From Echinicola jeungdonensis (GTDB lineage: Bacteria; Bacteroidota; Bacteroidia; Cytophagales; Cyclobacteriaceae), in assembly GCF_030409905.1 (NCBI RefSeq), contig NZ_JAUFQT010000001.1, positions 1,448,001 through 1,512,000 of the forward strand: DNA of 64,000 nucleotides, in the 5' to 3' direction. Every line of letters starts with the position of its first letter. Position 1 is the first letter of the stretch. The notes beneath the pieces are model-generated. The model was not told where the DNA came from and searched no databases. It saw only the letters and a program-made list of their open reading frames with translations. Both the position numbers and the translations under genes were made by a program. This document shows positions 53,975 through 62,743 of this stretch, piece by piece.

Positions 53975-54097
53975 TGTAGGGGAAGGATTCGAACCTCCAC
54001 GGGGCAGTTAGGCAAAACACGAGCTCGATATTTGCTTTATCCCGGAATCCCCACCTCTGAGACAGAGAGGCATGTCTGCCAGTTTCAACACCCTACA
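53975..54097 (-). tRNA. atypical class II tRNA-like gene with a 55-nt variable region
   Basis: On the minus strand there is a 7-bp acceptor stem (TGTAGGG with CCCTACA), U8, and a Leu-type D-arm (TTGAAACTGGCAGACAT). A 5-bp anticodon stem CCTCT/AGAGG encloses loop CTGTCTC (nominal anticodon GTC, 54061-54063). The T-arm is GGAGG-TTCGAAT-CCTTC. Between anticodon arm and T-arm lie 55 bases (53999-54053) closed by GGGG/CCCC, with an inner GCAAA/TTTGC hairpin, where normal Leu/Ser tRNAs have about 12-20. CCA is not encoded and the next base is G. It may be a tRNA with an insertion, a tRNA-derived RNA, or a decayed tRNA-Leu. The amino acid is undetermined. Confidence 0.6.
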
Positions 54098-54138
54098 GTA
54101 TGAAAGCTTTTAAGCGCTTTTCGCTTTGCTTTATATTA

Positions 54139-54170
54139 CAAATGTAATACAGCTTTACTTACGTTACAAA
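54139..54170 (-). promoter_or_regulatory. promoter of the tRNA-like gene
   Basis: On the minus strand TTTG (54170-54167), a 20-base spacer and TACATTTG (54146-54139) match the Bacteroidota consensus on both parts. Predicted RNA start is about 54132, 35 bases before the tRNA-like 5' end. Nothing further is recognised in 54171-54566. Confidence 0.6.
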
Positions 54171-54566
54171 TATCATAACAAATAAATTTATTTTTTACAG
54201 TTTTTTCACTAAAAAACCTTTTTAATTAACAAATCAGAATTTACATTATAAATAAAACATCTCAGTTTTCCGTTTTAATAATCAGCTAATTACCTCACTA
54301 ACAAAAGACACATATCCCCTAAAACTTACCGAATGAGTTTTCCAGGTCCGCAATTGTGGAATAGCTTAATTTACCATATCACTTCTCAAATAATCCTCGG
54401 TTAACTTTTCTTCCTCATTCAATTCATTTGAATCAGTAGGCAAAGTTTGGTTAATCAGGTCATCACAAATTCCAACTCCGTCAGCAGAACCACGAAAAAT
54501 GTAATGAGGAGTAGGTCCAAAAAACAAATTAATTCCGGTAATTATTATTCCGGGGAATATTGGTTA

Positions 54567-55139
54567 TTATCCTTTCCCCCAATCTGGTTCTAATTTTGGC
54601 TCATAGGCGGCCATTTTATCCAACAGAACTCCTGGATCATTAGAAATGATCAATAGATCCCTCTGATATTTTTTGATAAACCCTTCTCCAGCAGCAAAAT
54701 CCAGAAAATCCACCAATTTATCGTAATATCCCGCCACATTATAGAGGGCCAAAGGTTTTTGGATATAGGCCAACTGATTGAGGGTCATTATTTCAAATAA
54801 CTCTTCCAGAGTCCCAATTCCTCCAGGCATAGCAATAAATCCATCTCCCCGTTCTGCCATAAGCCATTTCCTGTCTCGCATGGTCTCTACCACAGTTAAT
54901 TCAGAGCATCCATGGTGTGCAACCTCAATATCTACTAATTTTTGGGGAATGATGCCATACACTTTTCTACCTACCTCCAACATTTGATTGGCCATTACCC
55001 CCATCAGGCCTACTTTACCTGCACCATACACCAAATCCATTTTTCTACGAATCATTTCTTCAGCCAACCGGATGGCGCCTTCTTCATAAACAGGGTTCTT
55101 TCCCTTTTGGGACCCACAATAAATGGTGATTTTTTTCAT
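54567..55139 (-). CDS. LOG-family protein (nucleotide 5'-monophosphate phosphoribohydrolase)
   Basis: A 190-residue member of the TIGR00730/LOG family that cleaves the N-glycosidic bond of nucleoside 5'-monophosphates, first known for cytokinin activation. Rossmann-type start ITIYCGSQKG, then LVYGAGKVGLMG and the signature motif MPGGIGTLEELFE (about residues 104-116), which forms the active site with Arg in ETMRDRKWLM. Complete length. In bacteria the substrate is usually AMP/GMP or modified nucleotides; not decided here. Single gene. Confidence 0.92.
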   Translation of the reverse strand: MKKITIYCGSQKGKNPVYEEGAIRLAEEMIRRKMDLVYGAGKVGLMGVMANQMLEVGRKVYGIIPQKLVDIEVAHHGCSELTVVETMRDRKWLMAERGDGFIAMPGGIGTLEELFEIMTLNQLAYIQKPLALYNVAGYYDKLVDFLDFAAGEGFIKKYQRDLLIISNDPGVLLDKMAAYEPKLEPDWGKG

Positions 55140-55750
55140 TTTGAATCAATTAACTAACCTTACCTTTTACGAAGAACAAAAAAAATTTCAGGTTCACAAA
55201 GACTTGGGGGTTATTAGAAAAAAAAGAATTAAGTAACCGCTCATGGAAGATAAAAAAACAATTTCCGTAAAGTTTAAAAACCTAGCTTAAGGAGGGGCCA
55301 TGAATAGAAATTTTAATATTTGGCCAACCACAGCTCCTTATTAATTTTCAAGCATAAAGCCTAATATTTCCGCAATTGTGCTGGTAACATAAATATTCAA
55401 TAAAAAGTCAGGGATCCGCTTCAGCGGCAAGTTTTCAGGAATCCACCTTTGATCAACAAGTGGGCGGGAATTTGATTTAACTCTTCTATTTAAATAATTT
55501 TATCCATCTAAATAAAAAGCGAATAATCTGATTGAGAATTAATTCAAAACAAATTGCCAGAATTACTGCTGGAAGCCTTTTAAGCCTTCAACAAAATAAT
55601 CCTGGGGTTGCATCCAGTGAGCCTTGAATTGCAATGTCCACACAACCGTTAACGGTTGAACTATCACGAAATTACTTGCAGGAATTTAAATAATCAGAAG
55701 GCATTAAATGGAATTCCAATTCCCCAAAAAATTTTACTTATTTTTGATCT

Positions 55751-56329
55751 ATGAAAATTTGTTTTGCCACCAATAATCCCAAGAAGCTGGAAGAAGTTCA
55801 AGCCGCTTTGGGGCAGGAATTTGAAATAGTTTCTCTTAAGGAAATCGGTTGTGAGGAGGAATTGCCAGAAACCGGTGATACCCTGGAACATAATGCCTTC
55901 GAAAAAGCGAGATATGTATATGAAAACTATCAGGTAAGCTGCTTTGCAGATGATACAGGCTTGGAAGTAGAAGCACTAAATGGAGCTCCAGGGGTATATT
56001 CAGGGAGGTATGCTGGGGAACCCCGAAGCGATGCCCGGAATGTTGAATTGCTATTAGAGAATTTAAAGGGAAAGGTAAACCGAAAAGCCCAATTCAAAAC
56101 GGTAATTGCCCTAATCTTATCGGGCAGGGAACACCAGTTTGTGGGGATTGCCAAAGGGGAAATCACTCTTCAAAAATCCGGTGAAGGAGGATTTGGATAT
56201 GATCCGGTGTTTTTGCCTGAAGGGAGAAACCGAACTTTTGCAGAATTGTCTATGGAAGAGAAAAATGCCATCAGCCACCGGGGTAAAGCTGTACGCAAGC
56301 TGGTAGACTATTTGAACAGCTTCCGTTAA
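55751..56329 (+). CDS. rdgB: XTP/dITP pyrophosphatase (RdgB/HAM1 family)
   Basis: Removes non-canonical purine nucleotides (dITP, XTP) from the pool. The 192 residues start with the family motif KICFATNNPKKLEEVQ and contain CFADDTGLEVEALNGAPGVYSGRYAG, GEGGFGYDPVFLP and MEEKNAISHRGKA. A TATTTTTG element lies only a few bases ahead of the ATG, so the message could be leaderless; this is weak. The 600-base region before it (55140-55740) has no gene that I recognise. It is followed by the uridine kinase gene. Confidence 0.95.
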   Translation: MKICFATNNPKKLEEVQAALGQEFEIVSLKEIGCEEELPETGDTLEHNAFEKARYVYENYQVSCFADDTGLEVEALNGAPGVYSGRYAGEPRSDARNVELLLENLKGKVNRKAQFKTVIALILSGREHQFVGIAKGEITLQKSGEGGFGYDPVFLPEGRNRTFAELSMEEKNAISHRGKAVRKLVDYLNSFR

Positions 56330-56367
56330 TATTAGCCAACTAAGGCTTTTTCTAACAACATAATGCC

Positions 56368-56984
56368 ATGAACCAACCCTTTATTGTAGGAATCACAGGA
56401 GGAAGTGCTTCCGGGAAAACCCTTTTTTGGATCAATTGCTGCAGGCTTTTGACCCGGAAGAGGTATGCCTGATCTCACAGGATAATTACTATAAACCAAA
56501 GGACCAACAGCCTGTTGACGAACATGGTATCCCTAATTTTGACACCCCCTACTCGATTGATTTTGACCAGTATTCCGCTGATATTTTAAAAATCAGGCAA
56601 GGGGAACAGGTTTTCCGGCAAGAATACACCTTTAACAATCCCAAAGCCACCCCTAAAATTCTGACCTTTAAGCCTGCTCCGGTTGTGGTGGTGGAAGGCA
56701 TTTTTGTGCTTTATTATCCTGAATTGGCCAAACTACTGGACTTAAAAGTGTTTATTGATGCCAAAGATTATATTAAACTCAAAAGAAGAATTGTAAGGGA
56801 CAAAGTGGAAAGGGGTTATGATTTGGATGATGTGCTTTATCGATACGAAAACCATGTCATGCCCAATTACGAAAAATACATTGAGCCATTTAAGCATGAT
56901 GCTGACTTGATCATCCCCAATAATGATGATTTTGAAAAAGCCCTTGAATTGGTAAAAACCTATTTGAAATCCAAAATAGTTTAG
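56368..56984 (+). pseudogene. udk: uridine kinase with a one-base frameshift at a T-run
   Basis: The ATG at 56368 opens NQPFIVGITGGSASGKT, the P-loop of uridine kinase, but after the T-run 56423-56428 (six T) the frame is lost. The rest (FLDQLLQAFDPEEVCLISQDNYYKP to the stop at 56984) continues one base out of step. One added T would give GKTLFLDQLLQAF and a normal protein of about 205 residues. So this is either a real one-base loss, a sequencing error in a homopolymer, or a site repaired by slippage. The downstream part alone (from 56427) lacks the ATP-binding loop. The enzyme phosphorylates uridine and cytidine in pyrimidine salvage. Confidence 0.88.
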
Positions 56985-57011
56985 CTGCCTTCTTCACTTT
57001 GATTTAGATAC

Positions 57012-57045
57012 AAAAAAGCCATCCAGTATTTTGGATGGCTTTAAT
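57012..57045. terminator. bidirectional intrinsic terminator
   Basis: AAAGCCATCCA (57015-57025) pairs with TGGATGGCTTT (57032-57042), between the convergent udk and pruA genes. Confidence 0.82.
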
Positions 57046-57065
57046 AAATGAAAACAAACTCTTTT

Positions 57066-58700
57066 TTAATCCTCACCCATAAATGGATACCGGTAATCGG
57101 TAGCAGTAACAAAGGTCTCCTTAATAGTCCTCGGAGAGACCCATCTGAGGAGATTGATCATTGCACCAGCTTTGTCATTGGTGCCTGATTTTCTGGCTCC
57201 CCCAAACGGCTGTTGACCTACCACGGCCCCGGTGGGCTTGTCATTGATATAGAAGTTTCCGGCAGCATTCCTCAACTTTTTGGTGGCCAGTTCAGCAGCA
57301 TACCGGTCATGAGAAAAGATAGCACCGGTAAGCCCGTATGGTGAAGTTTTATCCACCAATTCCAAAGCAGTTTCAAATTGCTCTTCATGATAAACATATA
57401 TGGTAAGCACCGGACCAAAGATCTCTTCACACATGGTGGTGTACATGGGATCCTGGGTGACAAAAACGGTAGGTTCAATGAAATAGCCTTTACTTTTATC
57501 ATAATTTCCCCCAGCTATCAATTCCACTTCTGGAGCCTCCTTGGCATTATCAATATACTTGGAAATTTTATCAAAAGCCTTTTCATCAATTACCGCATTG
57601 AAGAAATTGGTAAAATCTTCCGGACCACCCATTTTGACCGTTTTCAAATCTTCCAGCAGGTATTTTTTGACATCTTCCCAAATATTGGCAGGCATATAAG
57701 CCCTGGAAACAGCAGAACATTTTTGTCCTTGGAATTCAAAAGCTCCCCTTAACAAGGCCGTAGCCACTTGTTTGGGATCTGCAGATTTGTGAGCAATGAC
57801 AAAGTCCTTGCCACCTGTTTCCCCTACAATTCTAGGGTAGGATTTATAGGTCTCAATATTTTCCCCGATGGATTTCCAAATGGTTTGGAATACTGCAGTG
57901 GAGCCTGTAAAGTGGATTCCCGCAAATTCCGGATGTTTGAAAATCACTTCTCCCGTAACAGGTCCATCCACATAAATTAGGTTGATCACCCCATCAGGCA
58001 CTCCTGCTTCCCGGAATACTTCCATTAATACATTGGCTGCATAAATTTGGGAATAAGCCGGTTTCCATACTACTGTATTCCCCATCATGGCAGGGGCAGT
58101 AGGCAGATTTCCTGCAATGGCCGTAAAATTAAATGGGGTTAGGGCAAAAACAAATCCCTCCAAGGGACGCTGTTCTGTCCTGTTCCAAACCCCATTCCCG
58201 GAGATGGGAGGTTGTTCTTCATAAATATTAGTCATGTATTTTACATTGAACCTCAGAAAATCCACTATCTCACAGGCAGAATCAATTTCCGCCTGAAATG
58301 GATTTTTGGACTGCCCCAACATGGTGGCAGCATTCATCTTATCCCTGTAAGGTCCTGCAATTAAATCGGCTGCTTTTAGAAATACCGCAGCCCTTTGTTC
58401 CCATTCCATGCATTCCCAAGCCTCTTTAGCACCCAAGGCTGCATTGATGGCTTGCTCAACATGGGAGGCATCTCCCTCATGAAAGTATCCCAAAATATGT
58501 TGGTGGTCATGAGGAGGGGACAGTGGTTTTTTATTTCCTGTCCTTACTTCCTCACTGCCAATATACATGGGAACATCCACTTCCTTTGCACGGGCAGCTT
58601 TGAGAGCTGCTTGCAGCGAGGCACGTTCAGGAGTGCCTGGAGCATAGCTATTTACCGGTTCATTTTTGGGTTCCGGTACGTTAAAGAAACCTTTGAGCAT
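57066..58700 (-). CDS. pruA: L-glutamate gamma-semialdehyde (1-pyrroline-5-carboxylate) dehydrogenase
   Basis: Oxidises glutamate semialdehyde to glutamate with NAD in proline breakdown. The 544-residue aldehyde dehydrogenase shows the NAD-binding FNFTAIAGNLPTAPA, the general-base Glu in PRIVGETGGKDFVI, and the catalytic Cys in FQGQKCSAVS (about residue 328). The C-terminal motifs NDKPTGAVVGQQPFGGARKSG and GTNDKAG, typical of P5CDHs, are also present. It lacks a proline dehydrogenase domain, so PutA is separate. A TATATTTG -7 element lies about 30 bases upstream. Confidence 0.95.
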   Translation of the reverse strand: MLKGFFNVPEPKNEPVNSYAPGTPERASLQAALKAARAKEVDVPMYIGSEEVRTGNKKPLSPPHDHQHILGYFHEGDASHVEQAINAALGAKEAWECMEWEQRAAVFLKAADLIAGPYRDKMNAATMLGQSKNPFQAEIDSACEIVDFLRFNVKYMTNIYEEQPPISGNGVWNRTEQRPLEGFVFALTPFNFTAIAGNLPTAPAMMGNTVVWKPAYSQIYAANVLMEVFREAGVPDGVINLIYVDGPVTGEVIFKHPEFAGIHFTGSTAVFQTIWKSIGENIETYKSYPRIVGETGGKDFVIAHKSADPKQVATALLRGAFEFQGQKCSAVSRAYMPANIWEDVKKYLLEDLKTVKMGGPEDFTNFFNAVIDEKAFDKISKYIDNAKEAPEVELIAGGNYDKSKGYFIEPTVFVTQDPMYTTMCEEIFGPVLTIYVYHEEQFETALELVDKTSPYGLTGAIFSHDRYAAELATKKLRNAAGNFYINDKPTGAVVGQQPFGGARKSGTNDKAGAMINLLRWVSPRTIKETFVTATDYRYPFMGED

Positions 58701-58729
58701 AAGCGTTTGAGTTTTTATTCTGTCCTACA

Positions 58730-58737
58730 CAAATATA
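58730..58737 (-). promoter_or_regulatory. -7 element upstream of pruA
   Basis: On the minus strand TATATTTG fits TAnnTTTG and predicts a leader of about 20-25 bases before the pruA ATG. The nearest TTG is about 26 bases away, longer than the usual spacing. Confidence 0.45.
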
Positions 58738-58781
58738 AAAACTCCCACGGGAATTCCTCATTTCAAGTCAGGAAAGGCAAA

Positions 58782-59477
58782 TCATAATAAATATTCCAGT
58801 TCTTTTAATTCTGTAATCGTATAGGTGGGCTCTGGATCACAATCCCTATTTCTCGGATTAAAAAACACTTGATCGATCTGCGCATTTTTGGCCCCTAGAA
58901 TATCTGAAGAGGGATTATCTCCTATCATGAGGCATTCCCCTGCTTGAGTCCCCAAGCGACTAATGGCAAATTCAAATATTCTTTTGTCAGGTTTTTTGTG
59001 CCCAGTTGTTTCAGCTGTTACCACCAAATCAAAAAAGGAGGTTAACCCGGAAGAATTTAATTTAAGGGATTGGCTTTCATTGAAGCCATTGGTGATAATA
59101 TGGAGTTCGTATTTGGCCTGCAAATAAGCCAAAATCTCCTTGGAATGTGGAAATAAATGGGGTTTAGTAGATGTTCGATGGAGAAAATCAGCCTCCATTT
59201 CTTTAGGTACTGTGATTTTTTCAAGTCCTAATAATTCAAATATCATTTTAAACCTTACCTTCCTTAAGGTGGATTTATCAATCTTCCCTTTATTAAAGTT
59301 TTCCCACAAACCATCATTTACATGTGAAAAAGCCTTGTAAAATTCCAATTTTGAGGCAACCCCTAGTTCCAACAAAGCATAAATTTCATAAAGCTCCGCA
59401 AGGGATTCCTGTACATTTCGGTTATAATCCCAAAGGGTATGATCCAAATCAAAGAAGAGGTGTCGGTACTTTTTCAA
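58782..59477 (-). CDS. HAD hydrolase, YjjG-like nucleotidase
   Basis: A 231-residue HAD-superfamily phosphatase. Motif I FFDLDHTLWDYNRN (Asp 10 and Asp 12), an alpha-helical cap, motif II IITNGF, Lys motif TGHKKPDKRIFEFA and acidic motif MIGDNPSSDILGAKNA. The FFDLDHTLWD start is typical of the YjjG group, which cleaves pyrimidine (including non-canonical) nucleoside monophosphates. The substrate is inferred only. It is 15 bases after the ArsR-type regulator and in the same direction. Confidence 0.88.
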   Translation of the reverse strand: MKKYRHLFFDLDHTLWDYNRNVQESLAELYEIYALLELGVASKLEFYKAFSHVNDGLWENFNKGKIDKSTLRKVRFKMIFELLGLEKITVPKEMEADFLHRTSTKPHLFPHSKEILAYLQAKYELHIITNGFNESQSLKLNSSGLTSFFDLVVTAETTGHKKPDKRIFEFAISRLGTQAGECLMIGDNPSSDILGAKNAQIDQVFFNPRNRDCDPEPTYTITELKELEYLL

Positions 59478-59492
59478 AACGGGTGGTACTAT

Positions 59493-59873
59493 TTATCTGT
59501 AGGGATTGTTTTCAATTTTATTGATGGCAAGTTCTCGGTTGGACCTTAAAATCTCATAAATTTCCTGGTCATGGATCAAGTTGGCATCTTTCTGAATAAA
59601 CTTAAATATTTGACCAATAATATCGATGGCCTCATCCAAAATATAGTAGAAAGTCCATTGGTCCACCCTGTGGCTACCCACCAAACCGGCATTTTTAAGG
59701 TAGGCCAGATGGCGACTGGTTTTGGTTTGGGTAAAATCCAGGATATGCTCCAGATCGGAAATGCACAACTCTTTATTTTGAATCAAAAGGTGAATAATCC
59801 GGACGCGCGGTTCTTCAGAAAGGGCCTTAAAAACCCGCATTCCATAACTTAAACTTATATTTTTAAGGCGCAT
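59493..59873 (-). CDS. ArsR-family winged-helix regulator
   Basis: A 126-residue transcription factor with an ArsR-type winged helix: VFKALSEEPRVRIIHLLIQNKELCI, the recognition helix region FTQTKTSRHLAYLKNAGLVGSHR and the wing WTFYYIL. It lacks an obvious metal-binding ELCVC motif (ELCIS here), so it probably senses something other than metals. The C-terminal part, about 85-126, is an extra helical segment. It is co-directional with the HAD gene, which it may regulate. Confidence 0.88.
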   Translation of the reverse strand: MRLKNISLSYGMRVFKALSEEPRVRIIHLLIQNKELCISDLEHILDFTQTKTSRHLAYLKNAGLVGSHRVDQWTFYYILDEAIDIIGQIFKFIQKDANLIHDQEIYEILRSNRELAINKIENNPYR

Positions 59874-60009
59874 TTAATAACTTTTAACGAACAAACCTGT
59901 TGTCAAATTAAGAAAATACAGGGAAAATAACCTATTATAGCGTTTGAATTTGAATTGAAAGACTAAACCCATTAACTTCAATGGTCGTTAGTCATTAAAA
60001 AGGAAGATT

Positions 60010-60657
60010 TTGAAAAACCGGAGCCCACACTTGACTTTATTTTTGGTGATAATCCTGTTTGTCCTCGGAGGGAAACAGGCCATGGCACAAGAAACTCAAG
60101 AACCAAAAGTTGTGCAGCTGTCCGGTATAATTCTGAACGCCGACAGTACCAATGCCATTTCGGGAGTTAACGTATATGTTCCAAAAAAAAGAAGAGGAAC
60201 CAGTTCCAATCAATTCGGTTATTTTTCATTGCCGGTAGTTCCAGGAGATAGCGTTGTCTTCAGTTTTGTTGGCCTGAAAAAACAAAGCTTAATTGTCCCA
60301 GATGACCCAAAGGGGGATAAAATTAGCTTAATTCTGACCATGGTGGAGGATGAAATAGCCCTTAGCGAGGTGGAAGTAATGCCTTATCCGACAGAAGAAG
60401 AATTTAAAAGGGCTGTTTTGGCCATGAATGTGGAAGAAATGCCTTTGGATAAAGAAAGCTTAAGCCCCACATTACTCCTAAAATGGGCTGAAGAAATGCC
60501 TGCCTCTAGTTATGAAAATTTCCGGAGCTTCCAGAGCGGCCAAATGCAACAAATCCAGGACCGTTATGGCCCAAGATCCTTCCCATTACTTAACCCATTT
60601 GCCTGGGCTAAATTCATCAAGTCCATTAAGGGCGGAGATCTAAGTAATGACGATTAA
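60010..60657 (+). CDS. CarboxypepD_reg-like domain exported protein
   Basis: A 215-residue protein with a signal peptide (KNRSPHLTLFLVIILFVLGG...MAQ). The start codon at 60010 is TTG, since no ATG precedes the signal in frame. Residues about 40-115 are a carboxypeptidase regulatory-like beta-sandwich (VQLSGIILNADSTNAISGVNVYVPKKRRGTSSN...), as found at the N-terminus of TonB receptors but here free-standing. The C-terminal half is helical and polar and unknown to me. Probably periplasmic or on the outer membrane. Confidence 0.75.
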   Translation: MKNRSPHLTLFLVIILFVLGGKQAMAQETQEPKVVQLSGIILNADSTNAISGVNVYVPKKRRGTSSNQFGYFSLPVVPGDSVVFSFVGLKKQSLIVPDDPKGDKISLILTMVEDEIALSEVEVMPYPTEEEFKRAVLAMNVEEMPLDKESLSPTLLLKWAEEMPASSYENFRSFQSGQMQQIQDRYGPRSFPLLNPFAWAKFIKSIKGGDLSNDD

Positions 60658-60821
60658 GCAAATAATAAGGTTTAGTGACTAACTTCCAATTGGATATGTT
60701 TATTAACCTTTAGTGGCAATATATCTTCTCCACATTAATCAATCTTTCAAAAATTGAATCCTACCCTTTACCAATAGGCAACACTTAATTTTCGGTTCAT
60801 ATCGAATCGAGGTGGGTTTTA

Positions 60822-60829
60822 TATATTTG
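60822..60829 (+). promoter_or_regulatory. -7 element of pafA
   Basis: TATATTTG fits TAnnTTTG, 27 bases before the ATG at 60856; a clear -33 TTG is not seen. Confidence 0.45.
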
Positions 60830-60855
60830 TCCACAACAAATTAAACCAAATAGTA

Positions 60856-62481
60856 ATGAGAAAATCCCTTTCAGTGGTGCTCCTTCTTTTTATAAACAGC
60901 ACCCTGCTTTTTGCCCAACAGCAGGAAAAACCCAAATTGGTCATTGGAATTGTAGTGGATCAAATGCGCCAGGAATACCTTTTTAAATATTATGATCGCT
61001 TTGTAGATGGAGGGTTTAAAAGGTTAATGCAAGAAGGGTATATGATGAAAAACGCGCATTATAACTATATCCCCACCTATACTGGCCCAGGTCATTCTTC
61101 AATTTATACTGGAACCACCCCGGCCAATCACGGGATAATTGCCAACAATTGGTATTCCAAAAAACTTGGAAAAACCATTTACTGCGCTTCAGACAGTACA
61201 GTATCGGCAGTGGGAGGAACCGAGGAAAATGGTAAAATTTCTCCCAGAAATTTACTGACAACTACGATTACGGATGAATTGATGTTGTCCACCAACAAAA
61301 GTTCAAAAGTTGTTGGCATTGCCATCAAAGACCGGGGAGCTGCACTTCCTGCAGGTCATATGGGCCAAGCTTATTGGTTGGATAAGGAAACAGGGGAATT
61401 TATGACTTCCAATTATTACCGGGAAAAATTACCTGAATGGCTAATTCAATTTAATCAACAGAAATTACCCTCAAAATATTTGTCTAAGCAATGGGAAACC
61501 CTTTTTCCTGTGGCAACCTACCGCCAAAGTATTTCGGACATAAATGATTTTGAAGCACCTTTTAATGGAAAAGAAACCACCGATTTCCCCTATAATCTTT
61601 CAGAATTACAGGACAAAAACGGAGGAATAGGCCTAATTGCAGCTACCCCCTTTGGCAATACCCTGACCTTGGATATGACTTATGCAACCTTGGAAGGAGA
61701 AAATCTTGGAAATGGAGAAAGTACAGACTTTTTGGCTTTGAGCTTTTCCTCCACCGATTATGTAGGACACCGCTTTGGTCCAAGTTCTGTGGAATTGGAA
61801 GATACCTATTTAAGGTTAGACCGGGATCTGGAAAAGTTCTTTACCTATTTGGATGAAAATTACGGAAAGGATAATTACTTGCTTTTTCTTACAGCTGACC
61901 ATGGCGTGGCTGATATAGTGGGTTATATGGAAAGTGAAAACATTCCATCGGGAAGTTTTAACAGCCGCTTTGCACAAACCCAGTTAAAGGGATTTGTGCA
62001 AAACCATTATGGAGAGGGTAACTGGATCCTCAATATCTCAAATGAACAAATTTTTCTAAACAGACCTTTGATTAGGGAAAAAGAAATGGACCTGAAAAAA
62101 ATCCAAAGGGAAGTGGCGGACTTTGTTTTAAGATTTGAAGGAGTCAAAGAAACCTACACGGCTTCCGAAATGAAGAAAATGGAATATACCTTTGGTAGAA
62201 AACATCTCTTGCAAATGGGGTTTAACCATAAATCCTCTGGAGATATCCTGATCGCTCTTGAACCTGCCTGGTTAAGCAACTCCTACCGGGGCACTTCACA
62301 TGGAAGCGGATACACTTACGACACGCATGTTCCAATACTCTTTTATGGATGGAAAGTCAAAAATGGACATTCTGCCCGTTATTGCACCATTACCGATATT
62401 GCTCCAACCTTATCCATGTTATTGAATATCAGGCTTCCAAATGGGGCCACAGGCCAACCTATCTTGGAAGTACTGGATTAA
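60856..62481 (+). CDS. pafA: PafA-type alkaline phosphatase
   Basis: Exported metallo-phosphomonoesterase of 541 residues (signal MRKSLSVVLLLFINSTLLFAQ) of the alkaline phosphatase/phosphodiesterase superfamily. Metal ligands are in IVVDQMRQEY, TADHGVADI and DTHVPILFYG. The nucleophilic Thr lies in PTYTGPGHSSIYTG and the phosphate-contacting Asn in ANNWYSK. The PafA-type Lys and Arg are in IAIKDRGAALPAGH. These last two residues separate PafA monoesterases from NPP diesterases. PafA releases phosphate from organic esters in the periplasm of Bacteroidota independently of phosphate level. Monocistronic. Confidence 0.93.
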   Translation: MRKSLSVVLLLFINSTLLFAQQQEKPKLVIGIVVDQMRQEYLFKYYDRFVDGGFKRLMQEGYMMKNAHYNYIPTYTGPGHSSIYTGTTPANHGIIANNWYSKKLGKTIYCASDSTVSAVGGTEENGKISPRNLLTTTITDELMLSTNKSSKVVGIAIKDRGAALPAGHMGQAYWLDKETGEFMTSNYYREKLPEWLIQFNQQKLPSKYLSKQWETLFPVATYRQSISDINDFEAPFNGKETTDFPYNLSELQDKNGGIGLIAATPFGNTLTLDMTYATLEGENLGNGESTDFLALSFSSTDYVGHRFGPSSVELEDTYLRLDRDLEKFFTYLDENYGKDNYLLFLTADHGVADIVGYMESENIPSGSFNSRFAQTQLKGFVQNHYGEGNWILNISNEQIFLNRPLIREKEMDLKKIQREVADFVLRFEGVKETYTASEMKKMEYTFGRKHLLQMGFNHKSSGDILIALEPAWLSNSYRGTSHGSGYTYDTHVPILFYGWKVKNGHSARYCTITDIAPTLSMLLNIRLPNGATGQPILEVLD

Positions 62482-62600
62482 ACTTATTCAAAAGAATAAT
62501 GGTGATGAATTGAGTTACTTATTTGGAAAAAATCCCTTTAATAAGGATTTAGTGAAGTGTAAAATTGGAATCCAAAACCATTAATAAAATTTATTTTAAT

Positions 62601-62648
62601 ATTCGAAATGATGAATTAGTAATTAGACGTTAATTCATCATTTCGAAT
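62601..62648. repeat. perfect 18-bp inverted repeat
   Basis: ATTCGAAATGATGAATTA (62601-62618) is repeated exactly inverted at 62631-62648, with a 12-base loop. AT-rich and without a T-run, so not a standard terminator. It lies between the convergent pafA and T9SS genes, in an otherwise empty gap. Confidence 0.6.
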
Positions 62649-62743
62649 TCACCCATTCATCCCTTTGCAACTGATTTTTTTCGGTTAAATTTTAGGAATA
62701 GGCTACACTTACCTGGCTTCGGGAAAACTATAATTTATTAAAA

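Noticed and set aside
53975..54097. Selenocysteine tRNA, pyrrolysine tRNA or tmRNA
   Set aside because: Anticodon is not TCA or CTA, the acceptor plus T-stem is 7+5 bp, and there is no tag-coding region. The D-arm is Leu-type.
56423..56428. Programmed ribosomal frameshift as firm call in udk
   Set aside because: The T-run is slippery, but no stimulatory structure or conserved arrangement is known for Udk. Base loss or sequencing error is simpler.
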